Assembly (NCBI GenBank): GCA_040223615.1
Contig: JAVKFY010000068.1
Span: 1 to 14,118, forward strand
DNA: 14,118 nucleotides
Direction: 5' to 3'
Source: JAVKFY01 sp040223615
GTDB taxonomy: Bacteria > Pseudomonadota > Alphaproteobacteria > GCA-2731375
A program made the translations under genes and the position numbers. The stretch's first letter is position 1; every line of letters starts with the position of its first letter. The notes under the pieces are model-generated. The model was given only the letters and a program-made list of their open reading frames with translations, was not told where the DNA came from and did no database searches. Shown here one piece after another: positions 1-7,018 of the stretch.

Positions 1-219
1 CCTGAATCCGCGATCTGGCCCATCTGGCCGCCCGCAAGCTTCCAGACGGCGCCGCAATCAGAAATCAGTACGATCCGGCGCTCAGACCGCCCCGGCCATC
101 ACCTCAGATCAACGCCGGGAGTTTTTGCACAACCAAGACCCGTTCGAGACGTTTGCACCCGAGTAGTCTGACACCCGGCTGTTGCGTAGTATTCCCCGTA
201 CTGTCGGGGAGACATACGG
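1..219. other. Upstream region of the broken cyclase gene, no supported gene
   Basis: One plus-strand frame is open from the window edge to a TAG at 164-166, but the translation is arginine-rich, matches no family I recognise, and could equally be the tail of a gene outside the window. The last 26 bases hold a small hairpin and the ribosome binding site of the cyclase gene (listed separately). I see nothing else here. Confidence 0.4.
194..212 (+). promoter_or_regulatory. Hairpin overlapping the Shine-Dalgarno of the cyclase gene
   Basis: CCCCG at 194-198 pairs with CGGGG at 205-209 around the 6-base loop TACTGT. The right arm is part of the purine-rich GGGGAGA (206-212) lying 7 bases before the ATG at 220, so the predicted ribosome binding site sits inside the stem. 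The pairing and spacing are visible in the sequence; any effect on translation is inference. A 5-bp stem is short and could occur by chance, and the gene behind it is broken. Confidence 0.35.
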
Positions 220-2103
220 ATGGCCGAGAGAGGCGTCGTGCGTAGGCTGGCGGCCATCGTGGCGGCCGACGTCGCCGGCTATTCGCGGACTGACTGCAGC
301 CGACGAAGAGGGCACCGTCGCGGCGCTGCGCGCCCATCGCGCCGAGCTGATTGACCTTGCGATCGCGGCACACCAGGGCGCATCGCCAACACCGCCGGCG
401 ACAGCCTGCTGATCGAGTTTCCCAGCGTGATCGAGGCATTGCGCTGTGCCATCGAGGTGCAGCGCGGCATGACAGCGCGCAATGCCACGGTGCCGGCAGA
501 GCGCCGCATTCGCTTCCGCATCGGCATCAACTTGGGCGACATCATCGAGCAGGATGGCGACCTGCTGGGCGACGGCGTCAACGTCGCAGCAAGGCTGGAG
601 GGCCCGGCGGAGCCGGGCGGCATCTGCCTCAGCCGGGCGGCGCGCGACCAGGTGCGCGACCGGCTCGACGTGCGCCTCGACGATCGCGGCGAGGTCGAGG
701 TGAAGAACATCGCGCGCCCGGTGCGAGTCTTCAGTGAGCTGGCCGATGGCGAGGCACCGCGCCCCCGCGCGCGCCAGCGAGCGCCGAGACTCCTCGTCCT
801 GACCGTCGCGGCGGTAGTGCTGACGATTTTGGCCGCCGGCGGCCTCTGGTGGTGGCAGCCATGGGTGGAGCGGGTCGAGCCGGCTGATGTCGCGCGGATG
901 GCCTACCCACTCCCAGACAAGCCGTCCATCGCCGTGCTGCCGTTTGGGAATCTCTCGGATGATGCGGGGCAGGATTTCTTCGCCGCGGGCATTACGGATG
1001 ACATCATCACAGACCTTTCGAAGGTATCCGGACTATTTGTAACGGCGGCCCATGCAACTAAATCCTTCAAAGGAAAGGACGCCTCGAATCGCGAAGTATC
1101 GGAGGCGCTGGGCGTCCGATATGTGCTTTCAGGCAGCGTGCGGCGGGATGGAGAGCGGGTCCGCATCACGGCGCAACTGGCTGACGTTTTGGGCGGCAAT
1201 CACATCTGGTCGAACCGATACGACCGAGAACTCGTCGATGTTTTTGCCGTCCAGTCCGAGGTGACGAAGCGCGCTGTAACCGCGATGGAAGTAACGCTCA
1301 AAGCGCGTGAGCAGGATCGCGTATACTAGAAATATGTCACTAATATTGTCGCCTACGATGCCTGGCAACGTGCTAGAGCTATGGTGGAAGTCCCTTCGAG
1401 GAAAAACATTCTGGAAGCGGAAGATCTTTGTCAAAAGACGATCGAACTCGATCCAAAATGTTCCGGCGGCTATGCAGGTCTGTCATTCAATCACTCCGTC
1501 AAAGCGCGGTTCGGCTTTGGAAAGTCGCGAGAGGCGGACATCGGTCAGGCGAACGATCTGGCGGAGAAAGCTATCGCCGTGGATCCCGAGTTCGCTTGGT
1601 CCCACATCGCGATGGCCGGCGCCCATCTCGCTAAGCTCGAACATGATGCGGCAATCGATTCTGCACAGAATGCGTTGGCGATCCAGCCCGGAGGTTACGA
1701 AACCAACCTTTTCATGGCGTTTTATCTAGCCTTTGGCGATAAGCCTGAATTGACGGTTCAACACGCGGAGGCCGCAGACAACCTAAGCCGAACCCCGACC
1801 TACCGTGGGCTCGATTTTTTGATTTCGCTTATCTGACCGCGCACGAGTACGTCAAATCAGAAGCCGCTCTGTTGAACGCCAAGAGCCTCGTCGGCCGAGC
1901 ACATGACGGTCTTTACGTCTTTTTTGGCGGCGGCACAATTGGGGCAAGGCAAAATGTTCGAAGCCACTGAAACGGCGGCACAGCCAATGCGGCTTCAACC
2001 GAATTTTCGCGTATCGCGTTGGGGTAATCTAAAGGTCCTCAAGTCTGAAGCAATAAAGCGCGAGCTAGTAGCTGCGGCACTTTCTGTCGGAATACCCGAA
2101 TAA
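220..2103 (+). pseudogene. Class III adenylate/guanylate cyclase with TolB-like and TPR domains, disrupted
   Basis: The ATG at 220 follows GGGGAGA and opens with the family start RRLAAIVAADVAGYSR, which carries the first metal-binding Asp. The catalytic domain continues with AGDSLLIEF (second Asp), RIGINLGDII and GDGVNVAARLE (catalytic Asn and Arg). A hydrophobic segment at about 780-865 (LLVLTVAAVVLTILAAGG) would cross the membrane. Next come a TolB-like domain starting KPSIAVLPFGNLSDD and TPR-like helices to 2103. In the family this architecture makes cyclic nucleotide in the cytoplasm and senses something in the periplasm. Five lesions are visible: an extra base at about 289, a lost base at about 379, TAG at 1327-1329, a lost T in the run 1815-1820, and an extra T in the run 1920-1925. 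Frame-1 stops at 352, 1327 and 1834 block a full product. The pieces 427-1329 and 1381-1836 are open. Sequencing error cannot be excluded for the T-run indels. Confidence 0.85.
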
Positions 2104-2510
2104 GGCAAGCCGAATTGAATGCCAGTTGGATCAGATTCTCACGTGAGATGGTATGCACGGCCAAAGCAGCGGGCGATCTTGGGTTGCATTGATCTCGGGG
2201 TTCTGCCCCTGGCCAGACTCGGTCGGAATTTGCTCTGGAGCCGATGTCGGCTTCCGGGTGCATTCCGGCCGTCCGAGGCCAGATGTCGGCTTTCCGCGGT
2301 CGGCACTTGGTGTTGAAGGCGTTCTCACCGCCACCTCAGCAGGTACTGCCCGACGCCGCCGGATCCAACCCGGTCCCCTCGGCAGGCCGGCCTGGCGCAG
2401 ACCCTCGCTACGGCTGGCGATACCCTCCAGACGGCGATGCGCACGCCCTTTCACTTCGCCAAGCAACTGGCCGGCCGCAGTTTTCGCCCTCAGCTTGGCA
2501 GTTGGCTGTC
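2104..2510. other. Gene-free stretch with one dispersed repeat copy and palindromes
   Basis: Between the cyclase relic and the end of the DMSP-lyase-like gene I find no credible gene. It contains a perfect 12-base palindrome TCTCACGTGAGA (2137-2148), a repeat copy (2201-2303), and a second 12-base palindrome CAGGCCGGCCTG (2383-2394). A plus-strand frame ending in a TAG at 2512-2514 reads in a protein-like way (GDTLQTAMRTPFHFAKQLAG), but it has no start, ribosome site or family I recognise. Confidence 0.4.
2201..2303 (+). repeat. Dispersed intergenic repeat, copy A
   Basis: This copy holds CTGGCCAG, then GGAGCCGATGTCGGCTTCCG, a GGCATTCCGG-like block, GTCCGAGGCC and AGATGTCGGCTTTCCG. The same order occurs at 5369-5485. 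Read on the minus strand, both give similar nonsense peptides (KPTSGLGRPECTRKPTSAPE here, KQTSGPRRPKCPRKLTFASE there), which supports shared ancestry. The leading TTAGCG-CTGACAGG block seen in the other copies is missing here. Confidence 0.6.
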
Positions 2511-3221
2511 TTAGGGGCTCCGACTCTTGCGGTTCGGCGAAAACTTCATGCCTGGCGCGCTCAGTTGGCTCTCCGGGCCAATCCAGGCATAGGCTAGAAG
2601 ACAGGGCTCTAGATCGGCCGTGGTGATACGGTGTTCGTGGCCGGATCGGTTCAGAATAAAAGACCCTGGCGCATGTACCGCCACGTCATTCTCCGACCAA
2701 GCGCCAGCAACCGAAATATAGCTTTCTTCGATCTCCTGGTGGCTGTGCTGCGGATAGGTCGTTTTCGGCGCGAACAGCACGAAGCCCAGAACAAGACGCT
2801 CGGCGCGAACTGGCCCGCGCGGGCCGAGGACCTCGCAATGCGCATATTTTCGGGCGAGGGCCTTAGGAACCCGGTCGTAGCCGTACTCCCAGGCCAGTTC
2901 GTGTGACACGCGCGACAGCGCACGCGCCATGCCATGCATCGCGCCACGTTCGCCCAGGTCAAGCGCGCGGGGAAGATGGGCGACTACAGGCTTCGACGCC
3001 GCCACCCGTGGCTCGACGTGCGGGTCGGCTTCGATGATCGACGATAGGGTTTCGCGCACACGCCTTCGGTGGGATCTAATGAGACGGCTGCCGCCGGCCG
3101 ACCCGTGCCGATATAGCGTATCGAACTCCCGGAGCAGGTAGAGCCAGCCGGGGTAGTCGAACAATCGAGAGGCTTGCGGCTCGGTGCCTACCACGGGATT
3201 GAACTGGTCGATAGAAGTCAT
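2511..3221 (-). CDS. DMSP lyase-like cupin enzyme (DddQ/DddL type)
   Basis: The protein has 236 residues from the ATG at 3221; an in-frame ATG at 3278 would add 19 residues (MNPRLHHGQW...) that look unlike a domain start, so I prefer the shorter form. The C-terminal half is a cupin: TTYPQHSHQEIEESYISVAG gives the HxH...E..Y metal-site motif, and a downstream His pair sits in NRSGHEHRI. The N-terminal half is helical, with VVAHLPRALDLGERGAMHG and HELAWEYGYDRVPKALARKY. This combination matches bacterial dimethylsulfoniopropionate lyases, which split DMSP into dimethyl sulfide and acrylate in the cytoplasm using a bound metal ion. Assignment to DddQ rather than DddL, and the true substrate, are inference. 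It stands alone, with repeat copies on both sides, and no acrylate-handling or DMSP uptake gene is adjacent. The reading frame is intact. Confidence 0.7.
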   Translation of the reverse strand: MTSIDQFNPVVGTEPQASRLFDYPGWLYLLREFDTLYRHGSAGGSRLIRSHRRRVRETLSSIIEADPHVEPRVAASKPVVAHLPRALDLGERGAMHGMARALSRVSHELAWEYGYDRVPKALARKYAHCEVLGPRGPVRAERLVLGFVLFAPKTTYPQHSHQEIEESYISVAGAWSENDVAVHAPGSFILNRSGHEHRITTADLEPCLLAYAWIGPESQLSAPGMKFSPNRKSRSP

Positions 3222-3359
3222 GCTGCGACTTTCACCACCGGGGTCGACCCATTGGCCATGATGTAGTCTTGGGTTCATGTTCTATACGAAACCCAGGCTA
3301 AGTGAACTTGATTCGTGAAGGCTTGGGTTCAAGCCGCCCACGTCCATACAAAATCGGCA

Positions 3360-3455
3360 TTAGCGAGCGCTGACAGGCAGCTCTTGGCCAGCCTTAGCCG
3401 AAATTGGCGCTGCCACCGATGGCGGCTTCAGGGGGCGAACCGGTCATTTGGCTAT
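3360..3455 (+). repeat. Dispersed intergenic repeat, copy B
   Basis: This copy starts TTAGCGAGCGCTGACAGGC, then CTCTTGGCCAG, a diverged centre, and GGCGGCTTCAGGGGGCGAAC followed by CGGTCAT. It matches the reverse complement of 11661-11757 block for block (TTAGCGAACGCTGACAGGC, TTCCTGGCCAG, GGCTCTTGGGGGCAAACCGG), differing by scattered substitutions. The two copies lie about 8 kb apart in opposite orientation. Confidence 0.7.
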
Positions 3456-3529
3456 GCGTGTCCGGAACCAGGGGCAAGACGATCATTTCGCAAGACGATG
3501 CTCATATCGCCTGCTGACCCGAAGCGGTC

Positions 3530-3554
3530 CAGTTGCAAGCTTGGTCAGCAACTG
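3530..3554 (-). terminator. Hairpin just past the LysR gene end
   Basis: CAGTTGC at 3530-3536 and GCAACTG at 3548-3554 are perfect inverted 7-bp arms around an 11-base loop. The structure begins 5 bases beyond the LysR stop codon in the direction of transcription. There is no T-run after it on the minus strand, so it is not a classic intrinsic terminator; it could protect the 3' end or be chance. Confidence 0.3.
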
Positions 3555-3558
3555 ACAG

Positions 3559-4440
3559 CTAGCTACTAAGGGCCCTTTTCATCCACTCTTTCAATGCTTC
3601 GATCTCTTCAGCGCAGTCGCTTTGCGGCGGGTGCACGAGGTAGTAGGCAAAGCCAGGCAGTTCAGGCCCAAAGGGCTGGACCAGGTAGCCGGCAGCGAGC
3701 TCATCCCTGACAAGAACGGGACTGAGCAGGGCGACCCCCTGACCGGCGACCGTCGCCTGGATCAAGTGGCTGTCATCCAGAAAGACTGGGCCGACATTCG
3801 TGTTTAGGCCTTCGAGGCCGGCCTCTGCACACCAGCGAGCCCAGCTCGGGGTCATCGCATCCACTTTCCGCCATTCGCTATGGAGTAGGGTCTGGCATTT
3901 CAGATCCTCAGGAGATCGGACGCCGAGACGTGGGCTACACACCGGCGCGAAGTGCTCCACGAAGAGTTGCTCCGAAATGAGGTCGGCGAAAGGCCCGGGC
4001 CCGTAGCGCACGGCAACATCGGCCCGGCCAGCACCGAAACTCACGACTTCGTCCGAGGCATGAAGGCGGAGATCGATGTCCGGGTGGGCCTCGGCGAAAT
4101 GCGCTAGCCGGGGCACGAACCACTTTGCCGTGAATGCCGTGGTCGCCGAGAGCGTGAGGCCGCGCCGGCGCTTGTTCTCCGTCACACGCCCGATCGCCTC
4201 ACGCATGGCGGCGAAGGCCCCGTTGATCACTGGGAAGAGCGTGATGCCGGCAGGGGTCAACGTGACACGGCGCGGCCGCCGCTCGAACAGACGCACACCA
4301 AGCACCTCCTCCAGAAGGCGGATCTGGTGACTGATCGCGGTCGGTGTCACGGCCAGGTCTTCGGCGGCCCGCTTGAAGCTCAGGTGACGGGCGGCGGCCT
4401 CGAAGGCGCGCAGGGCCGAAAGCGGCGGCAAGTCCGGCAT
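3559..4440 (-). CDS. LysR-family transcriptional regulator, GcvA type
   Basis: The 293-residue length and layout are normal for the family. The opening LPPLSALRAFEAAARHLSFK is the signature of GcvA-like LysR proteins. A helix-turn-helix lies at about residues 20-40 (SFKRAAEDLAVTPTAISHQI), followed by the linker helix (RLLEEVLGVRLFERR) and a two-lobe effector-binding domain from about residue 90. Such proteins act as tetramers that bind near their own promoter and activate or repress a neighbouring gene. It is transcribed away from the azoreductase gene at 4599, and the 158-base gap between the two starts holds an imperfect palindrome. Control of the azoreductase and of itself is therefore the simplest reading. 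The ligand is unknown; quinones, flavins or aromatic compounds are only guesses. The ribosome binding site before the ATG is weak. Confidence 0.88.
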   Translation of the reverse strand: MPDLPPLSALRAFEAAARHLSFKRAAEDLAVTPTAISHQIRLLEEVLGVRLFERRPRRVTLTPAGITLFPVINGAFAAMREAIGRVTENKRRRGLTLSATTAFTAKWFVPRLAHFAEAHPDIDLRLHASDEVVSFGAGRADVAVRYGPGPFADLISEQLFVEHFAPVCSPRLGVRSPEDLKCQTLLHSEWRKVDAMTPSWARWCAEAGLEGLNTNVGPVFLDDSHLIQATVAGQGVALLSPVLVRDELAAGYLVQPFGPELPGFAYYLVHPPQSDCAEEIEALKEWMKRALSS

Positions 4441-4513
4441 AGCTGAGTTCAGTTCATCTCAAGGGTGAGGCATTCGAATTTGAACAAGAACTTCAAGCTC
4501 TCTATTTCGAGAT

Positions 4514-4549
4514 TATCGCGGGATGTGGCAAGCGCTGATCCCGGTGATA
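4514..4549. promoter_or_regulatory. Candidate LysR operator between the regulator and azoreductase genes
   Basis: TATCGCGGGAT (4514-4524) and ATCCCGGTGATA (4538-4549) form an imperfect inverted repeat around 13 bases; the core GGGAT/ATCCC pairs perfectly and the outer TATC/GATA also pair. LysR proteins bind interrupted dyads in such divergent promoters. It lies 50 bases before the azoreductase ATG and 74 bases before the regulator ATG. Binding is inferred from position and symmetry only. Confidence 0.45.
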
Positions 4550-4598
4550 GATAAACCCAAATCATCTGTTTGCAACTCGTCCGCAGGAGTTCCGCGCC

Positions 4599-5303
4599 AT
4601 GAAAACCCTCCTCCACATCGATGCCAGTGCCCGCACCGGGAGTTCCGCAGAGACGCGTTTCGGCTCGCACAGCCGCCGTCTCACCGCCCGCTTCGTGGAG
4701 CGTTGGAAGGAACGCCAGCCGCAGGACAAGGTGATCTATCGCGACGTCGGCCAGGCGCCGCCGCAGCCGGTCACCGGCACCTGGATTCATGCCGCCTTCA
4801 CCAAGCTGGAGGAACGCGAGCCCTGGATGAACGAGGTGCTGGCCGAGAGCGATCTCCTGGTCGACGAGCTTCTCGAGGCTGATGTCATTGTCGCCGGCGT
4901 GCCGATGTACAACTTCGGCATGCCCGCCACGTTCAAGGCCTATATCGACAACATCGTGCGCGTCGGCCGGACGTTCGGCTTCGATCGAAGTCGCGCGGGC
5001 GCGCCCTACTGGCCCCTGGTCGCCGACACCAAGACGCTGGTCATTCTCTCCTCGCGGGGCGACTACGGCTATGACCCCGGCGAGCGTCTCGAACACATGA
5101 ACCACGTGGAGGGCGGGGTCGCGGTCCCGTTCGGCTACATCGGGATCAACGACGTGCGCAGCGTTGCTGTCGAGTACGACGAGTTTGCCGATGAGCGCTT
5201 GCAGGCCTCGATCAAAGCCGCGGAAGAAGAGGTCGATGCACTTGTTCTCGGCCTCACCCGGCCCTCCACGCAGAGGAAAGTCGCATTAGCGCTGTCCGCG
5301 TAG
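4599..5303 (+). CDS. azoR: FMN-dependent NADH-azoreductase / NAD(P)H:quinone oxidoreductase
   Basis: The 234-residue flavodoxin-fold protein starts MKTLLHIDASARTGSS, with the phosphate-binding loop after the first strand. The FMN-binding stretch PMYNFGMPATFKAYID lies at about residues 102-117, followed by RVGRTFGF. In the family, AzoR homodimers in the cytoplasm use NADH to reduce azo dyes and, probably more relevant in nature, quinones by two electrons, avoiding semiquinone stress. It is somewhat longer than the approximately 200-residue E. coli protein; the extra length is spread over an insertion near residues 20-70 and a C-terminal tail. The start is fixed by GCAGGAG 9 bases before the ATG. 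It is divergent from a LysR gene, a common arrangement for inducible detoxification reductases. The natural substrate is not known from sequence. Confidence 0.85.
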   Translation: MKTLLHIDASARTGSSAETRFGSHSRRLTARFVERWKERQPQDKVIYRDVGQAPPQPVTGTWIHAAFTKLEEREPWMNEVLAESDLLVDELLEADVIVAGVPMYNFGMPATFKAYIDNIVRVGRTFGFDRSRAGAPYWPLVADTKTLVILSSRGDYGYDPGERLEHMNHVEGGVAVPFGYIGINDVRSVAVEYDEFADERLQASIKAAEEEVDALVLGLTRPSTQRKVALALSA

Positions 5304-5540
5304 ACGAGCGACTAAATGAAATCGGGAAGTGATGAGAAAGCCAATCGTCAACGCCAGTCTGATGCTCTTTAGCGGGTGCTGACAGGCCGTTCTTGGCCAG
5401 CCTCTGCCGACATCGGCTCTGAAGCGAATGTCAGCTTCCGGGGGCATTTCGGACGTCGGGGGCCGGATGTCTGCTTTTCGGCCGGAGTCGAGGGCTTTCC
5501 GGATATTCCGTCAGGTTCTTCTAATGTGACGATTTGACCC
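5304..5540. other. Intergenic region with a repeat copy
   Basis: It separates the azoreductase stop from the truncated end of a protease relic. The main content is a dispersed repeat copy at 5369-5485. No convincing terminator follows the azoreductase gene. The minus-strand frame at 5369-5584 is only the repeat read as protein. Confidence 0.5.
5369..5485 (+). repeat. Dispersed intergenic repeat, copy C
   Basis: The copy starts TTTAGCGGGTGCTGACAGGC and CGTTCTTGGCCAGCC, then CCGACATCGGCTCTGAAGCG, AATGTCAGCTTCCGGGGGCA, TTTCGGACGTCGGG and GGATGTCTGCTTTTC. It contains both the leading block of copies B and D and the trailing block of copy A, so it is the most complete of the four and links them into one family. 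Confidence 0.7.
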
Positions 5541-5933
5541 GAAGGAGACTTTGGTGGCGAAACGCACTTTAACCTCGCTGGCACCGTCGATGACGTGGTT
5601 GATAGTGACCACGTAGCCGGTCGAATCGAACACGAGGCCGGAGCCGAACGCGCCCATCTTACGCGGCTTCGACGGCCCCTATTGGACGCGGAACTGCTCG
5701 AAGAACTTCTCGAACGGCGAGGCCTCCGCCATTTTGAAGGACAGTTGCGGCGTCTGCGCCGCGACCTCGGTGCGGGTGGTGGCGATGTTGAGCTCCGACG
5801 CCGAGACTTGCTTGACTAAGCCGGAGAGGATCTCCGTCGGCGGCGCAGCCTCGGTGCCCGGGTTCTAGACCAGCATAGAGCCAGCCATCCGGCTGGCGTC
5901 CAGTCGCCGGTCGAGCACCGCGAGTTCGGACAT
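5541..5933 (-). pseudogene. DegP/DegQ (HtrA) serine protease, 5' fragment with stops
   Basis: Reading from the ATG at 5933, which has a good GGAGG 6 bases upstream, the translation gives ASPFEKFFEQF, the usual '.PFEEFF..F' stretch before the protease domain, then GAFGSGLVFDSTGYVVTINH and VIDGASEVKVRF. This is the HtrA/Do strand pattern with the catalytic His in INHVIDGA. In-frame TAG codons at 5865-5867 and 5679-5681 interrupt it. Similarity ends near 5555, before the catalytic Asp and Ser and any PDZ domain, and about 60 bases before the repeat copy C. The family degrades misfolded periplasmic proteins; this fragment cannot. It has the same orientation as the liv operon and begins 90 bases after its last stop. 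Confidence 0.75.
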
Positions 5934-5942
5934 CGTAATCCT

Positions 5943-5985
5943 CCAATTCATCGCGGCGGGCGGAACTGCCCGTCTATCGAATTGG
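5943..5985. terminator. Nested inverted repeat after livM
   Basis: Outer arms CCAATTC (5943-5949) and GAATTGG (5979-5985) enclose inner arms CGGGC (5957-5961) and GCCCG (5968-5972) with a 6-base loop. The structure starts about 38 bases beyond the livM stop on the minus strand, between the operon and the protease relic. No T-run follows, so terminator function is uncertain; it might be an operator or an RNA 3' end structure. Its left arm overlaps the region just upstream of the protease ribosome binding site. Confidence 0.35.
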
Positions 5986-6022
5986 AATGTCGGATCGCTG
6001 GGCTAGTCCGGCGCTTACATGC

Positions 6023-7018
6023 TCATGAACTCGCCGCAACGCTCCTGCCGGCGGCACGTTCGCGCCGAGATTCCAGCCGAGCCAAGGTCTCGCCCAACAC
6101 GCCCTTGGGCAGGAAGATAATGAACAGCACCAGCATCAGGCCATAGATCGTGGTGTCGAGGCCAACCATCGAAACGCCAATCATCACCCGCAAGGTCTCC
6201 GCCAGCAGGATGGTAATAATGGCGCCGACCGTCGGCCCCAGCATCACGTACATGCCGCCCGCGACAGTAGCGAACACGATTTGCAGCGACACGCCGATGC
6301 CGCCGACCGTGTCTGGCGCGATGAACATCTGGTACTGCGTATACATCACCCCGGCGAAGGCCGTCATCACCGCGCTCAGCACGGTGACGCGCAGCTTGGT
6401 CATCGACACCCACACGCCGGCGGACGCCGACGCATCCTCGTCCTCCGCGACCGAGTCGAGCGCGTAGCGCAGCATCGAACGGTCGACAAGGTGCCAGATG
6501 ACCAGCCCGATGGCCCATACCGCCAGCGCGATCAGGTAGAAGACTTCCTTGTCGGGAAACTGCAGCGCGAAGATCGAATAGCCTTCCTGGTAGCGCTCCG
6601 GCGTGTAACCCAGCGATCCGCCGGTGTTGTCGCGCTCGGCGATGATCACCAGCCGCACTACTTCTGACAGCGCCAGCGTCACCAGCGCAAAATAATGCCC
6701 AATGATCTTGAACCGGAAACACGGATAGCCGACCACGAAGGCAACGATGGCGGCGGTGATCAGGGCCGCCGGAACGCCGAGCCAGGGTGTCAGTTCCAGG
6801 TGGTTCCACATCAGCGCGGTGCTATAGGCACCGATGCTCATGAACGCGCCATGCCCGAGCGAAACCAGCCCGAACCGCCCCATCAACGACCAGCCGGTGT
6901 AGCAGAACGACCAAATCAGGATCGTGATCATGATATGCATGTAGTATTGCGGCGTGCCAATGAACGGCACCGAGGCCAGCGCCAATAGGCCGATCACGTA
7001 GAGCACTGGCTTGCTCAT
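6023..7018 (-). CDS. livM: LIV-type ABC transporter permease LivM
   Basis: The 331-residue membrane protein is the second permease of a branched-chain-amino-acid-type importer. I take the ATG at 7018 (MSKPVLYVIGLLALASVPF), which overlaps the livH stop by 4 bases (ATGA); longer readings to 7096 only translate livH in another frame. It shows about nine hydrophobic segments and the family stretches GRFGLVSLGHGAFMSIGAY (residues about 46-64), GHYFALVTLALSEVVR and FAGVMYTQYQMFIAPD. The C-terminal FLPKGVLGE matches the usual 'RPQGLLG' end, followed by a charged tail. It pairs with LivH to form the channel in the inner membrane. A short acidic insertion (AEDEDASASAG) replaces the more usual 'I.ENE.RA...G' sequence that contacts the ATPases, but still fits the coupling-helix position. 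It is the last gene of the operon. Confidence 0.9.
   Translation of the reverse strand: MSKPVLYVIGLLALASVPFIGTPQYYMHIMITILIWSFCYTGWSLMGRFGLVSLGHGAFMSIGAYSTALMWNHLELTPWLGVPAALITAAIVAFVVGYPCFRFKIIGHYFALVTLALSEVVRLVIIAERDNTGGSLGYTPERYQEGYSIFALQFPDKEVFYLIALAVWAIGLVIWHLVDRSMLRYALDSVAEDEDASASAGVWVSMTKLRVTVLSAVMTAFAGVMYTQYQMFIAPDTVGGIGVSLQIVFATVAGGMYVMLGPTVGAIITILLAETLRVMIGVSMVGLDTTIYGLMLVLFIIFLPKGVLGETLARLESRRERAAGRSVAASS

Larger units (their letters stand above)
3279..3558. other. Intergenic region with a repeat copy and a hairpin
   Basis: This stretch separates the start of the DMSP-lyase-like gene from the end of the LysR gene. It holds one dispersed repeat copy and a 7-bp inverted repeat, both listed separately. 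The minus-strand promoter of the DMSP-lyase-like gene should lie at its left edge, but no clear -35/-10 pair is visible. A plus-strand open frame at 3315-3569 is just readthrough of the repeat. Confidence 0.5.

Noticed and set aside
109..710. Minus-strand open frames over the start of the cyclase relic
   Set aside because: They are Arg/Ser-rich antisense readings of the cyclase catalytic domain without family matches.
2153..2626. Overlapping plus-strand frames downstream of the cyclase relic
   Set aside because: They read through repeat copy A and the 3' end of the DMSP-lyase-like gene in antisense, with no start signals and no recognised domain.
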